Of a stretch of 64,000 nucleotides of DNA, positions 34,461 through 48,185 are shown piece after piece. Both the position numbers and the translations under genes were made by a program. The notes under the pieces are model-generated. The model worked only from the letters and a program-made list of their open reading frames with translations, searched no databases and was not told the DNA's origin. Source of the DNA: Artocarpus heterophyllus (lineage: Eukaryota; Streptophyta; Magnoliopsida; Rosales; Moraceae). Position 1 is the stretch's first letter. Every line of letters begins with the position of its first letter. The stretch covers positions 1 to 64,000 of the forward strand of contig JAJQZP010000473.1 in assembly GCA_025403435.1 (NCBI GenBank), written 5' to 3'.

Positions 34461-35640
34461 GAGTCTTTAACTTGACCTCCATATTGAGTAAGCCACTATA
34501 GTTTTCGATGTTATTATTCTTTTCCTGCACTTTTTTGCTGTTTTATAAAAATTTCGTGAGTAATTTGTGAGGAGTATTATTCATAAATTTCTATCGTCAA
34601 AAGACACCGTTGTAAGATCCGTTGTCATCAACGATCATGGCGGCGCAAAGCAGACGTTGACAAGAGGTGGGCGAGCAGAGAGAAGTGACAAGGGGCAAGC
34701 ATAGAGGAGAGAGAGGAAGCAGAGAGGGAGAGAGAGTCGAAGAGAGAAAAGTAAATTAAGGTTTCCAATTTAGTTTTTAAACTAGAGATAGAAAAGTAAA
34801 TTAATAAACCAAATTTAAAAGAAAATAAACTTTAAAGGGATAATTTTTTAATGTGGAAAAAAAAAGGCATTATTAATCAAAAGTCTTAGTAAGGGGAGCA
34901 TTGATGTAGTTCTTTCTTTTTGAGCTAGTGTGGTTCAAAACTAGCTAGGCATCTTCGTCAGTCACGTTAGTAACTTCAATCACCATCTCATTAACACACT
35001 AACCTTGAATAGGCCAAAATTTCTCTTGGCATGGAGGACTGAATACCAGGGTAGTAAGCTCTCTAAAGGGGCCTCTTCTTTGTGAAGGACACAAACAAGG
35101 AGTTGACAAAGTCAGCGTTTCGATCACTTTTGTAAGGCCCAGTTGAACCGAAAAAATTAGAATATGTGTCTAAATTATTGTTATGAAATTAAAATTTAAT
35201 ATAATATTTAAAATATTTTAAAAATATCATTAATGATATAATAATTATCTTAATGATATTATATATTGTACTATATAATTACATATAAATAATTTGAATG
35301 ATATCATTATGAGACATTTGTAAAATTTTTATAAATTAGAGTCATATTTCAATTCAATAAACGTAATTTGATCAATTATCTCATTAACCCTTTGTCCACG
35401 AGGGATTCAAGCCCAACCGAACGAACGACGTCGTACAACACATTTTTTCCTTCATTAATTAAACGGGCTCTCGTAAACATCATAATAATAATAATAATAA
35501 TGATAATAATAATAATAATAATAATTAAATGGGCACAAATATACAAGTTAAAATAACGTATTCTATTTTCAGCAAGTTTCTGCATCTAAAAGCAATTAAT
35601 ACTTAACCACGCAAGACAATAGGATAAATCTTAAAAGTAT
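34461..35640. other. AT-rich intergenic stretch with a TAA/ATA microsatellite
   Basis: GA-rich repeats lie at about 34690-34760 and an ATA repeat at about 35480-35525. I see no coding sequence I can support. The frames at 35368-35556 and 35376-35585 come from the microsatellite. Confidence 0.5.
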
Positions 35641-35930
35641 TATATCTTCAATACAAGACAATGAAGTAATAACACACCATTCAGGATCTGGAGAATTCAG
35701 GGGAAAAAAAAAAAAAAAAACAACAACAACAAAACACGCCAATTCAGGAAAAAAGTAACATAATAGGCAAAAGCTTTGAAGATTTAAAGATGCGTCAGCC
35801 CATAGTGATACATCCTTTTCGTTATTTTTTGAAGGAGATACATCATTTAAACTACATCCTGAATCCAGAGTTCCATTATTCTTGCTTGAGCAATTCATTC
35901 TTCTGGGTGATTGATAATGGACCAACAAAA
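35641..35930 (-). pseudogene. Decayed 3' flank of a further F-box gene copy
   Basis: AACACACCATTCAGGA, GATTTAAAGATGCGTCAG, ACATCATTTAAACT and CCTGAATCCAGAGTT appear in the same order as in the 3' flank of F-box gene 3 (36730-36845), with mismatches and small insertions. No F-box coding sequence remains next to it. It marks either a duplicated 3' UTR or a deleted gene copy. Confidence 0.45.
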
Positions 35931-36862
35931 TCTACATAGATCCGATAGAAAATGGGCACAAATAATCAAGTTAAAATAATTTATTCCATTTCATTGTGAA
36001 GGTGTCAGCATCTTAAGGCAATTGCTCAAGTCTAAGGTTTATTGCACTTGCCACCATCACACCAAATGATACTTTAGTATCAAATGATAGCTTTTAATTT
36101 ATTTATTATAGTTTTATGCTTTTGTTCATTAGCTTTCAAAAGTCCCACATGTAAAGAAAACAAGAATGTTACTTGAGATGCTCTCTATATAAACTATCAG
36201 TTTCACTTCAACCTACGTCTGCAATGAAGTTTTATGGCTTTAAAATAAATTTTTTCTAATTTAAATTGAGGAAAATATAGTTTAAAACATTTAATAATTA
36301 AATATTATTATATTTTTTATATTAACATTTAATGTTTTTAATTTATTTTTGCTATTAAAAAAATTATATAGTAATTTTTTTAGTTAAAAGAATTATATAG
36401 TAATTTTTTTAAATTTTTGTTAATATTTTATTGGTTTTTTTAATATTTTAATTTTTAGTTAATTTGGTTGTAAATGGGTTATAGTGTTTAGCCTAACCGT
36501 ATTGTGAGCCTTAATATTTACTATTATAGCTAACATTCAACAAAGCTAAAATACTTGATAAAGCATTGGAAGTGATACTTGGAAAAGTCTATGTAATTGG
36601 ACAATATGATTATTATTCTATAATGATATTTGACTAATAAAAGAAAAAAGAGGACTTACATGGGAGAAAAGACTGAAAAGTTAAAAGAAAATTTGACACC
36701 ACAAGAGTCTAAAAATTAATATAAAGTAACAACACACCAATCAGGAAAAAGAAGCAAACAAAGCAGGAGCTTAAAGATTGAAAGATGCATCAGTGCATAG
36801 TGTTACATCATTTAAACTCCGTCCTGAATGAAGAGTTACTTGTTCGTTTTTGCTTGAAATAG
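35931..36862. other. 3' flank of F-box gene 3
   Basis: AT-rich. It includes AAATGGGCACAAATAATCAAG, a motif also present downstream of genes 2 and 4 (near 24238 and 46810), which supports common ancestry of the gene flanks. No gene is seen. Confidence 0.45.
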
Positions 36863-38035
36863 CTAATGAGTCAGACTTTTAACAGACACCAGACTCTTTT
36901 CGTAGAAAAAATCCCAATGCCGTAGTCGGTCTAAATCATGAACGACAACATCTCTGCACTTTTGAGTGCGAAGATTGTAGGAGACCAGCCGGTTATCTCT
37001 GCCTTGCATGAGCAACTCATCGTTCAGGATGACCGACCATGTCCCCGCAAAATCTTTTTTGGTTTGGAAACACGACTGTTTGGTCCAACAAGATGCATCT
37101 TTATCCCCACTAGAGTAATCAACCAACACAAAAATCTCGATAAATAATGGACTGTCATCGCACCCGTAATCTTTGGAGCATACAACCAAGGAAACATTAT
37201 CATTCCAAATCGAAATCCCCACCCAATCTACCTCAAACTCAATATCCTGTGGATCAGGTAGTTGTGTGACATAGAATTCCTCCTCGGACATATCAAAACA
37301 GAGGATCATCTGATAACCAACAAAATGTTCCATCACCCAGTAACAAACTCCCCCATGATATACTGCATCTTGACACAAAAAGTCCGCCATGAGTGTGTCT
37401 TGGGGCAAGTCAAGCTCCCTCCAAGAATCAGTACCCAATGTGTGCACTTCAGCCTTGTACGTTCCACGATTTGAAATTGCGACAAACTTGAATTGGTTGG
37501 GTCTGGAGTCGCATCCAAATCCCATTGCTGATGGAAGGGAATCTCCAACATCTCGGGCGTAATTCGATACTGGAAGGAGCTTGCATTCCAGCAATACCGG
37601 ATTGCATACCATTATGTTCCGAGGATCTTGAACTAGGCAAATGATCCCATCACAATGATAAGCCTTCTGCCACCGAGCCCGCCTATTATGGCCTTCACCC
37701 TGAGGAGGAGGTAAATTGAGTTGTTTTGTAACAGACAGAATGTGATCATCGTCACGATCACCATTCAATATTGTAACCAATGAGAATATGTCTCCATGGC
37801 ATCCTGCCCCATTATGATCAAGATCAGGGCAAGAGTGAGTGAGAATTAAGGATGGAGAGGACTTCGTCTTCGTGTTGCGGAGGTGTTTCGCAACAAACGA
37901 CGAATCATTGACGAGATCAGATACAAGACCATAACATGACTTGTTTACCCACTTAAACTGCATCAGCGAGTCGGCAGGAACCAACAGCATGATTTCCTCC
38001 AACACCTCTTCTGGAAGATGGTGTAAAGTCGACAT
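36863..38035 (-). CDS. F-box gene 3 (F-box plus F-box-associated domain), intact
   Basis: A 390-residue protein from the ATG at 38035 (the 12 bases upstream open with TTG). F-box: LPEEVLEEIMLLVPADSLMQFKW at residues about 5-29. The associated domain keeps YHCDGIICLVQDPRNIMVCNP, MGFGCDSRPNQFKFV, EVHTLGTDSWRELDLP, GVCYWVM, MILCFDMSEEEFYVTQLPDP and LVSYNLRTQKCRDVVV. It is close to genes 2 and 4 but clearly a separate copy. It probably acts as an SCF receptor like them. Unlike genes 2 and 4, its upstream region is cut about 255 bases before the ATG by the start of segment B, so its promoter and first exon may be different or lost. Confidence 0.92.
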   Translation of the reverse strand: MSTLHHLPEEVLEEIMLLVPADSLMQFKWVNKSCYGLVSDLVNDSSFVAKHLRNTKTKSSPSLILTHSCPDLDHNGAGCHGDIFSLVTILNGDRDDDHILSVTKQLNLPPPQGEGHNRRARWQKAYHCDGIICLVQDPRNIMVCNPVLLECKLLPVSNYARDVGDSLPSAMGFGCDSRPNQFKFVAISNRGTYKAEVHTLGTDSWRELDLPQDTLMADFLCQDAVYHGGVCYWVMEHFVGYQMILCFDMSEEEFYVTQLPDPQDIEFEVDWVGISIWNDNVSLVVCSKDYGCDDSPLFIEIFVLVDYSSGDKDASCWTKQSCFQTKKDFAGTWSVILNDELLMQGRDNRLVSYNLRTQKCRDVVVHDLDRLRHWDFFYEKSLVSVKSLTH

Positions 38036-41000
38036 TTCTGCTTCCAAATCAAATCTAATTTAGTTAACACTCGACATAGATCAGAAGAGAGAACTTGCTT
38101 GTTTCTCAAGAAACAAACACAGCTGAAATGAAATTCAATATTCAAATGTTGGCAAGACAAGGAGAGTTAAATCAGAAAAACCATACTACCACATTCAAAG
38201 TTACTTTTTTGCAATTTTTCTCATTTCATCTATTTTCTCTTTAGCTGAAACTGAAACTAGATGTCCAAATCTAACTCTAATTATTTGCTAACCTGAGTAT
38301 TTCTACTCAAAGATAGAGACGACCATTGAACAAAAACAAAATCAAATAACATCACTATAATACACATTGGTGGCAGAATTGTAGCAGATCATGGTCGTGA
38401 CAGTGATGGATCCAAAGGGCTCGAACAACAAGGATAGAGAGAAAACCTCGCAACAAATATTTGCAACCTAGGAGAAGTTCGTTAGATCGCGAGGGCACTG
38501 TCTCCATCAACAAAGCCCTCGTGAACTGTGTCTTCATCGTTAGATAACATCGTTGTGACCATCAAAGGAGCTAACATCCAGAGACAACAGAACTGTCACG
38601 TCAAAGATCATCTCTTTCAAGTGTTATTGCATTGGAGATTGTTTGTAGCAGGGTGGAAGGGAGGGAGAGAGAGAGAGGATTGAATGGTAATATGTGTGAC
38701 ATAAACTGTTTTTAAGTTTATTTTAGTGGCATAAATAAAATGAAGGGAAAAAATGTGGTACAAGGCGTATGTTTCTCTTAAAATAACTCCTTTATAATTG
38801 GCCCACTACAACAATTTCTTTTTTCTAAAAGGTGTGTTTTTTTTTTAAAGTTTTTTAAGGACATCATTTTAACTATTATTTTCTATAAACGCATGCTCTT
38901 TAATTTGTTCCAATTGAGGGTATCTTTGATATGCGATTTCCGTTACTTTATTCGTATTAATATAATTTCTTTTCAAATGTGTCAGTGCTTAGTTTTTTTG
39001 TTTTTTAATGTTCATTTTGTAAAAAATCTTCTATAATATATATATATATTTTTATTGTACTTTGTTTCCCAAATGTTTCTATTAATATATATATATATAT
39101 ATAATTTTCTTCTAGATGTATCCCTATTTAATTTTTTTTATAATCTTTTTTATTTGTGTATTAATAACAACTAGACCTCCATTGTTAAATAAATTTTAAA
39201 AAATAAGAATAGCAAAAATCTAACATTATTAACATAATTCCTATATAATTTTAGAGCATAAATGTGATATTAATATAACAATTACTATGTAATTTTTGTT
39301 ATTTTCAAAATATTCTAAAAATTTTCAATTCTAGCCTAGTAATTTTGTCATGAAGTGTAACTTTTACTATTTGTAATTTGAAATCCGCGTTGCCAAGTTG
39401 GGTCCAATTTATTTAACCCGAATGGAGAATTCACTGATGAGCTGGTGGAGGGATATGAGTAATGTACAAAACTAGGTATGGATGCTGCCACAAACATGTT
39501 TCTGCTGTAAGATATTTTAACTTATTTTGAAACGTGTTGTATAAAAGCTGTAATATGGTTAAATAAGACAAAACTTCTCTTGAAAATATTTAGTAAATAA
39601 TATTGTAAAAGAAAGTTTGTTTATATAAATATATGTATATATTTGTATTTTGAAGGTTACTAAAATCTACATGTGTAATATATTTAAAAAAAGTATTCCC
39701 AAGTTTTTCATCTATACGTAATTAAGAAAAGTGTTTTATCACAATCTGAAAAAGACAGGTTGTGACATAATCATCACGTATTTATCACCATAGGTGTACA
39801 TACAATTCTATCAAATATTTTCTTCCTTTAGATCGGTCAACATTCACATAAATTGCATGAACACAACTGTTTATATTCCAAAACAAAGTAATTTTTACAA
39901 AAGATGTCACTTTGGTGACATGTTACTTCAATTAATTCATCTTAAAATATATATAAAATACTAATATTTGAATTTAAAATTACACCAAAAATAACCAAAA
40001 AATAAAAATAATAAAAAAAAATTTGGTCAATAGTCAACTGGTTAAAGTCAATTGTTGACTGGCCAACTTTGATTGGATCAGGTGGACCTTGAATCCTAAA
40101 ACCACCCCTTTTATTTTTCTTCTTTGTGTTATAGGCCTAAAACCATGACATTCTTTATTTTTTGGGTTTCCGAGGAGTTTAACTCCTTAAGTCTTTATTG
40201 ATTACGGACTCAATTGGACCCATGTACATACACTTAGCTCTGGGCTGGAGCCCAGAATCTAAAAAAACCCTAAGCATTAATCCTTCTTCCGCCGTAAACA
40301 GGAAAGCCTTTTTTTTTTAATTCTGCAGCAGCCACGTGCTGCATGAATACGGAAGGAATAATAATAATAATAATAATAATAATAAAGGAAACCTGTACAG
40401 AAATCATTGCCTGACAACAGAGAGCCATAATCTACCACAAAAAACCATATCTACATATATCGATTTTTTTTAATGGCCGTCTGTATGCCTTTCATCATTT
40501 TGAATAAGATCAAATATATATATATATATATATAAAACCGACAGCAACCTTAAAGAACCGAAAGAAAAATATTATATATATATATATATGAATATACAAT
40601 TCCTGTTTGAATCTGATAATTAAAAATACAGCAACCTTAGAGAACCGAAAGAAAAATATTATATATATATATATATGAATATACAATTCCTGTTTGAATC
40701 TGATAATTAATATATATATATATATATAATCTGATATTCATAACAACATGAACACAATAATGTATTTCCTAAATAATTCAACCAAAATTTTCAAATTCAA
40801 CAATTTTTAAAAAACTATAGATTGTTAAATTTAAAAAATTTTCTATGAGAATCAGATATTGAAAATTATTGATTCTTAATGATTTAACATGAAAAGGCTT
40901 TGAATCTCATTGGTTAGAACAAAAATTTTGTGATGAAAACTATCATCATCCAAGATCATTCATGTTAAATCATCGAAATAATTAATAAGATGCGCAAGCT

Positions 41001-41974
41001 AACCTAATCCATTGATTGAAGTGTGATTTTTGAGCTTGTAAGTTAATGATCTTCCAAACCTGGTGTGCAAGTCCTTCTTTAAAGTATGCTCTTGTAATTT
41101 CTCTGTAGATAGGTAATAGAAAAATTACGTACATAACCCCTTGATATAACTGCTAAACCCTAACAGTTATTTTTAATTATCAATTAGTCCATCATAAAAT
41201 CAGTAATTATATTTTGGTCTTTATACATAGGAAGTCCATACTTAATGATACATTAAAAGCCCATAACCTAAATTGATCACTTTTTATTAGACAATCTCAT
41301 CTGATAGCCTTTAATAGACATTTATCTAATATATTAGCCCATATATTAGATTAATTCCAACATATTCTTTTTTATGGGTTCAAAATGAAGAGGAAAAAAT
41401 CCCCAACAATATTTCCTATGAAAATTAAAATATACTTTGAGATTTTCTTGTTTACATTTGTTAGTAAGTACTATCCTTCCAAATGAATGCTTTTAACATA
41501 TATCAAAACACCAATTCAACTCATTCTACTCTAAGCTCATTTCTTTAGAAACCTATCCAAACACCAGTTCGAGTTCAAAATCTCAACTTAAACCCCTCAG
41601 AACTCCATTTGAGAACATAGTTCAAACCAAAAGGTCATAATTTAAACCAATTTTGCTAAAATATTTTAGATTCAAGCATTTGGTTCGAATCATATTTTCT
41701 ACCGAGATCTCACTCCGGTATGAATCAATTTCAACTGCCTCTTTACATTGTAGAGAAATTGTAGTGCATGGTATATTTTAAAACTTTTAGAAGTAAATGG
41801 CACATTTACTTTTAAGCAGGAGTAATGGCTATTTTTAGAAGGACCCTTTATTAGTTTTCAACAAATTTAGATTATTTTTTAATCCATTTTTTCTTTAATT
41901 TCTCTCTCTTGCCCTTTCCACTCGGTACGTCTTCGTTTCTCAGTCTCTCTCTATTTCTCTCATATGCTCCTCCA

Positions 41975-42177
41975 TGCTACTTATATGGGCTCCTTCGTGC
42001 GACGCCAAGCTCGGGACAATTTTGGCAGCCTGCTCCTTCGTGCGACGCCAAGCTCTGCCTGACTCCGACAACCTACTCCTCTGTGCGACACCAAGCTTCG
42101 CTCGACTCCAGCGAGCTATGAGTTTAACGACGGGCGACAAACATCTCTTTTGCGTGTCGCCAAGCTCCGCGTAGCGG
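41975..42177. repeat. GC-rich short tandem repeat, copy in segment B
   Basis: Nearly unchanged counterpart of 20318-20520, with the TGCGACGCCAAGCTC motif four times (one GCGTGTCGCC variant). Confidence 0.65.
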
Positions 42178-45100
42178 GCAAATCAAATTTTCATAAGTTC
42201 TGCAGTAAAAATATGTTATTAATTTCCACCTCTCTCAAAAAATGTTATAAATTTTAATCCCTTCTTACCATATGCTATTTCGTCTTGCGTTATGAAGTTC
42301 CCCTTGAACCTCCTAGGTTGTCAACAACATTAATAGGCTGAGCTCGATTTATTTCACTTGAATGAAGATTTTTTTGTTTTTAATTTTTGGGGAAATTATT
42401 GTGTTTTTTTAGGGGGAATTTTCGTTAGTATTATCTTTTGAAACTTAGTTTTTATAAATATCACAATTGTTTAAGTGTAAAACAATTTAAATAGGTATTT
42501 TTTTTTTGAAAATGGTATTACATTCCAAATTAGAACAATACAAACAACATTTAGACACGAAAGACCACGACGTACTTAGAGACTCAAGCCTACAACAAGC
42601 TGAATCCACTAGTAAATTTGATTAAAACATTCAAGAGGTGAGTTTCAACAAGAGGAAATCAAATAAGTAAACCACTAATCGAGCACACAGTTAGCTCTTT
42701 AGATACACCATTATAACTAATAGATAACTCTGATCGATCAAGATTGAGAGATTAAAAACACCAAGGCCGACCACAATACCGCAAAGGACAATTACTTACG
42801 GACAAAATGTAAAAACAATGTCAGAAAGTGGGAAGACGACCTCCCTTATTACTACAAAAAGCTAACAAAACAACAAAAACACCTTAAAACTATTGGGTGA
42901 AAACATAATCATTTTTATTTGACAAACACAAACATAAAACCAAATAGGTAAATCCTAAGTGAACTCGACGAAGTCTTTGATGATGAACTAACCGTCGCCA
43001 AGCATTAGCAAGGAAGCCGCAAAATTGCCGGTGACCTAAAAGAAAGCTAAAAAAGGACACAAACCTCTGTTGATGGAAAAGCATCTATCGTTGTTCATTC
43101 CCACAGATTTAGATTGGCATAGCATCCACATTCTTGCCACTTCATGTAGCCCAAAGACCCCAAGAAGCCCCTAATGCCAAGGATCACCACACCTCTAAAA
43201 CACTGGAGAGAGAAACCCCCCTTTGTCCCCTCCGACCTCTGCATGACAAGACCACCCAAGATTGAGGTCGCTAGTGTTCAAGCACAACTATAACCAACAT
43301 CCTAGTTGCCAAGAGCCCACACCACCAAATCCCATAGCTTCCTCCCAAGTCGCACCTTAGAACCTCCATTGACAAATCACTTTGGCGCCTATCATGAGGT
43401 CGAGAGTCAGGAGACCAGCCTAAAGGCAGTGTCAGACTTTAGCCCTTCAACAATTGTTAAGATGGCACAAGAAAAATCAAAGGGCAAATTAGAAAGAATA
43501 GTAGAGGCTTTACTATTTAGAGAAGCAACGCTTAGTTTTTTTTGGCGCTACTTAAAAAAGTATTATGAATAGTAGTGTGACAATTTTTATAGGCTTGGCA
43601 TAAATAAACACGTTTATTAAAAATATGGCATAATACTTACTTTTCTCTTATTCTTAACTTTTGAGAAAATTAGAGAATCTGTAATTTTTTATCACCTCAC
43701 TGACACTATGCTTCGTTTGGTAGTGATAAAAGAGTGTTTGAGAATATTAGTTTGAATTAATTAGTTTAAATCAATTAGTAAAATATACTGTAGCATATGA
43801 GTGCTTTGCACAATAGCATGTGAGAGCTGTTACACTATAACAACTAAAAGTTTTAGTTAAAAAAAAAAAAAAGAGAACTAGAGTGAAAACTTTCATTCTC
43901 CTTTTTTTTTTCTTTCTTTAAAATTTTTGAAATATATTGGCGAAGAGATTTATTTACATAATAAGATTGTACTTGTTAAGAGAAGGGGAAAGAAAGAAGA
44001 GAAAAGTTACATTAAAACTAGTGGTGTTATCCTCTTCTTAAAAAAAAAAAAAGAAAAAAAAAAGACTAGTGGTGTTTTAGATGAGTTTTCTTCTCTACTC
44101 TCAAGAGGTACCTAAATAACCGTTCTTTCCAGGAATCTGAATTCCTCATTTCTTTTTCCTCCTACAAACAATAATTGATTCCGGAATCCTGGCACTAATT
44201 CTTTAATCCGTTCCCTCAACCTATTTTTGCACTCTATCAATTATCAAACAATCTCAAAGTCAAATTATAGGCACAAAACAACGAAAGATTCTAACACAAC
44301 TAGACAAAGTCAATATATGGACCAACAACTTTTATACGAGGAAAATAACTTTCTGTCCTTTTTTTTTTAACGGACCAGGAAAATAAACTTTCTAGTCACC
44401 TTAAAAATCTTTTTACAATACGTAGACTTTATATGCACAGAACCGGGGCAAAGCAACTTCCCAGAACCATTGGATGAGAAAAACAATTTAAATTACAATC
44501 TTTCCAAGTATAATGGAAGGTACAACTATCGTGGAAGATTAGGAGTCGTCTCACGACTCACGAGGGTCACGTTCAATTATTGTAGAATGATGGGTGGAGA
44601 TATGGGCATATTGCATCTAGATATGGGTATCCAAAATTATATTCTTAACATGGGCCATAGAGATGTTAATTGTGTTAAGCTATCCAATAAATACGATGAC
44701 ATAACACAAAAAACTTTTGAGCCAAACACGACTCAATACTGGCTTATATTGTGTCGAGCTAAGCACAATGTAAGGTGATAGGTTGTGTCGGGTTAATGGT
44801 TTTTGGCATGTGGGTCAAGAACATAAGCTTGAAACATGACGACACGACCACTGGGCACTATAGGCCGACATAACAAAGATAATTTTTTATTTTTTTATCA
44901 TGTAATCTAATAGTATGTTACTTATTTCTCAATAATTAAAAAAATTACAATCTCTATCAATGTAAGTAATTGATTTCACTTTGAAAATACCAATTCATTT
45001 ACATTATTGTTTTTAATTTTTAGAATCAACCATCGTTAAGCTTAATTACTTTTGTTAACTCCATGTTTTATCTTAATAAGTTGAAATACTTCACGTTCCC

Positions 45101-45349
45101 TTTTTAGTTTTTCTTTTTCATTTTTATAGTAAGGCTGAGTGAGAGGCATAAGTGCTGAATTTTTAATGATATCAAGTATTTTATGTGGTAATAAAATATG
45201 ACGTTTATTTTTTATTTATTTTTTATAATGAATTTATTTTTTATTTGAATTTTTTTACTTGAGAAGTGTCAAAAGATGATTTGTTCATAATGCAAAAGAC
45301 AAATTAAAATGACTCAAAAGGCTCAATAGGCTGGTCCAATGATCTACTG

Positions 45350-45475
45350 TAACAAGCATGATATAAGCATGAGGACGACATGACACAAGCATGATATAAG
45401 CATGAGGACGACATGACACAAGCATGATGTAACAAGCATGATATAAGCATGAGGACGACATGACACAAGCATGAA
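45350..45475. repeat. Minisatellite, unit about 33 bases
   Basis: Units containing AAGCATGATATAAGCATGAG and GACGACATGACAC occur about three times, against a single degenerate copy at the equivalent place in segment A (about 23698-23745). Confidence 0.75.
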
Positions 45476-45553
45476 GTGTGCTGGACCTATTGGCCGGTCT
45501 AGCCTTCAATCCTAGTTTGGCATGAGCTTGACATATAGCTTAGATGGGTAAAG

Positions 45554-46375
45554 TAGGGCTGTGCAAAAACCGTCCCGCACCCGCCAACCGTCTACGCATG
45601 CGCCCACCCATCTCAAAAAAAGCAGGTTTACGTTAGCAACCCGTCCACCAATATATTCGGTAGGCGAGTTTGGTTTTAAGTTTTTGAGGGTGGGTTCAAC
45701 CCACACCCGCCCGCCTATATATTTTTTTTTAAAAAACTTATCATTTATTTGATTTTGTTCTTATTTTAGAGATGATTGAACAATCTAACACTTCAAGCAT
45801 GGGCTCGGCTGCCTCTTGACATATTAGAAACTGGAAATTCTCATATTATTTTGTGAAGTGATCAAAATTCAAATCAAGTAAGTTATTAGAAAAAGCCCTA
45901 AAAGAAAAAGAACACTTGACTTTGTTCATCATTTCATTTGTAGCATTCTATTATTTTCGAACCCAGTGAGTGAATAGGCTTTAATCTTTATGGACTTTTG
46001 ACTTTGTTCATCACTTTATATATAGTTGATGTTTCTTGTTGTAGTGAATGTTTATGTTTCTTAATTTGTACTTTTGAATATGGTCATTGTCTTTAAGCAT
46101 CAAACTTATTGGGAATGGTTTATGTATTATCATTTTATATTTTCTACAAATTTTCTTCACTTTCTAAAAAAAAGGTCCAAAAAATTACATTGGGCAATAG
46201 TATATGTATAAACCGCCTCAACCCGCCCGCACCCACCCGCAACCACCCAAAACCAAACCAAAACTGCCCGCCATGTGGTGGGCGGTTTGCGGGTTGGTTA
46301 ATTGCCAACCCGTCATCCAAAAAAATCATACCGCATCCACCCAAAAATCATCAAACTACCCGCCGTTCACCCCTA
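45554..46375. mobile_element. Non-autonomous hAT transposon (822 bp)
   Basis: The ends TAGGGCTG and CACCCCTA form short imperfect inverted repeats of the plant hAT type. A perfect 8-base target duplication GGGTAAAG flanks it (45546-45553, 46376-46383). CCCGCACCCGC-like subterminal repeats at both ends would be transposase-binding sites. There is no transposase. Segment A lacks it, so it arrived after the duplication. Confidence 0.88.
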
Positions 46376-48185
46376 GGGTAAAGTCTAACATGACACAACG
46401 TAAGCTTAGGCTCAACCAATACAACACGACACAGTGGCATCTCTATGGGCAACATCTTGTAACATATTTTCCCTTAATTAAATAGAGGGTAGCAAAAAAT
46501 TAACTTGTAGGAAGGTATTTGTCTTTCAACCATCAATAGCGTGTTTGATATAGTACTTAGAACCATTGGTTAAAACTATAAATATTATAACATATAAGAG
46601 TTTTATACTATAGCAATTTTTTTCTTTTTATTGTAGTATGTAAAAGTTTTATATTATTCTTAATAAAAAAATTAATTAAAAATAACTTTATCAAAAAGAC
46701 TATAAATATGTAAAAAAATAATAATAATAATAATAATAATTTTGTTTAGATCTAATTATAAAAAACAGAATCCTATCGGTGAGATAACTAAGGAGCAATG
46801 GCCCCAATTAAATGGGCACAAATAAACAAGCTATAATAATTTGTGCAATTTGACTGAAAAAGTGTGACACAGGTGAATAGGAGAAAATATTTATTTAATA
46901 CTACATCTTACATTCAACAAATTGCTAAACTACGACTTTAAGGCTAGAAAAGTAGAGGGTTGAAATTTGACACCACAAAAGAGCAGCTCGTAATAAAGTG
47001 CTGAAAAAGGACATCTAGATATTATTAAGCTAACAAAAGACGACTTTTGAATGAAAATTAAAGTAACAACACAGCAATCAGGAGAAAAGAAGCCAAAATG
47101 AGGCAACAACTTGAAAACAGCTAATTACTACTTTTAACAGAAACAAGACTCTTCTCATAGAAACAATCCCGATGCCGTAACCGGTCTACACCACGAACGA
47201 CAACATCTCTACTCTTTTGGGTGCTAAGATTGTAGGATACTAGCCGTTCATCTCTACCTCGAATCAGCAATTCATTATCGTGAACGATTGATAATGTAGT
47301 CGCAAAATCTTTCATGGGTCGGAAGCCCAACTGTCTGGTCCAACAAGAAGCATCTTTATCCCCACTTGAGTAATCAACCAAATCAAATACCTCAATGAAC
47401 AATGGATTGTCATCACACTCGTAATCTTTGGAGCACACAACTAAAGAAACCTTATCGTTCCAAATCGAAACCCCCACCCAATCTATCACAAACTCGACAT
47501 CTTGTAGATCTGGGAGTTGTGTGACATAGAATTCCTCCTCAGACATATCGAAACAGAGGATCATCTCATGACCACCAAAATGCTCCATCACCCAGTAGCA
47601 AACTCCCTTATGATACACTGCATCTTCGCACAAAAAGTCCGCCATGAACGTGTCTTGTGGCAAGTCAAGCTCTCTCCAAGAATCTGTACCCAGCGTGTGC
47701 GCTTCAGCGCTGTACATCCCACGATTCGAAATCGCGACAAACTTGTATTGGTTAGCTCCGGAGTCGTATCCAAATCCCATCGCTGAAGGAAGGGGATCTC
47801 GAACATTTCGGGCGTAATTCGATACTGTAAGAAGCTTGCATTGCTTCAGTACTGGATTGCATACCATTATGGTCCGAGGATCTTGAACTAGGCAAATGAT
47901 CCCATCGCAATGATAAGCCTTCCGCCACCGAACCAGCCTATCACCGCCTTCACACCGAGGAGGAGGTAAATTGAATTCTTCAATGACAGAGAGAATGTGA
48001 TCATCGTCGCAATTATCATTCGATATTGTGACCAATGAGAAGATGTCTCCATGGCAATCTGTCCCACCATGGTCGAGATGGGGGCAAGAGTGAGTGTAAA
48101 TTAAGGATGGAGAGGACTCCGTCTTCATGTTGCGGAGGTGTTTCGCAACAAACAACGGGTCATTGACGAGGTCAGAGATAAGACC

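Larger units (their letters stand above)
44658..46445. mobile_element. Old hAT-like element in segment B, enlarged by a nested hAT insertion
   Basis: The same TAGAGATG and CATCTCTA ends as the copy at 23022-23882. It is longer because of a minisatellite expansion at 45350-45475 and the 822 bp element at 45554-46375. The nesting proves it is older than that insertion. Confidence 0.45.

Noticed and set aside
34008..34462. Plus-strand frames as small genes
   Set aside because: The minus strand of the same stretch reads a coherent coiled-coil remnant; the plus frames are shadows.
24571..38035. Firm assignment as a self-incompatibility S-locus
   Set aside because: F-box plus F-box-associated proteins are a large family with many roles and no S-RNase gene is in the window. 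It is kept only as a hypothesis.
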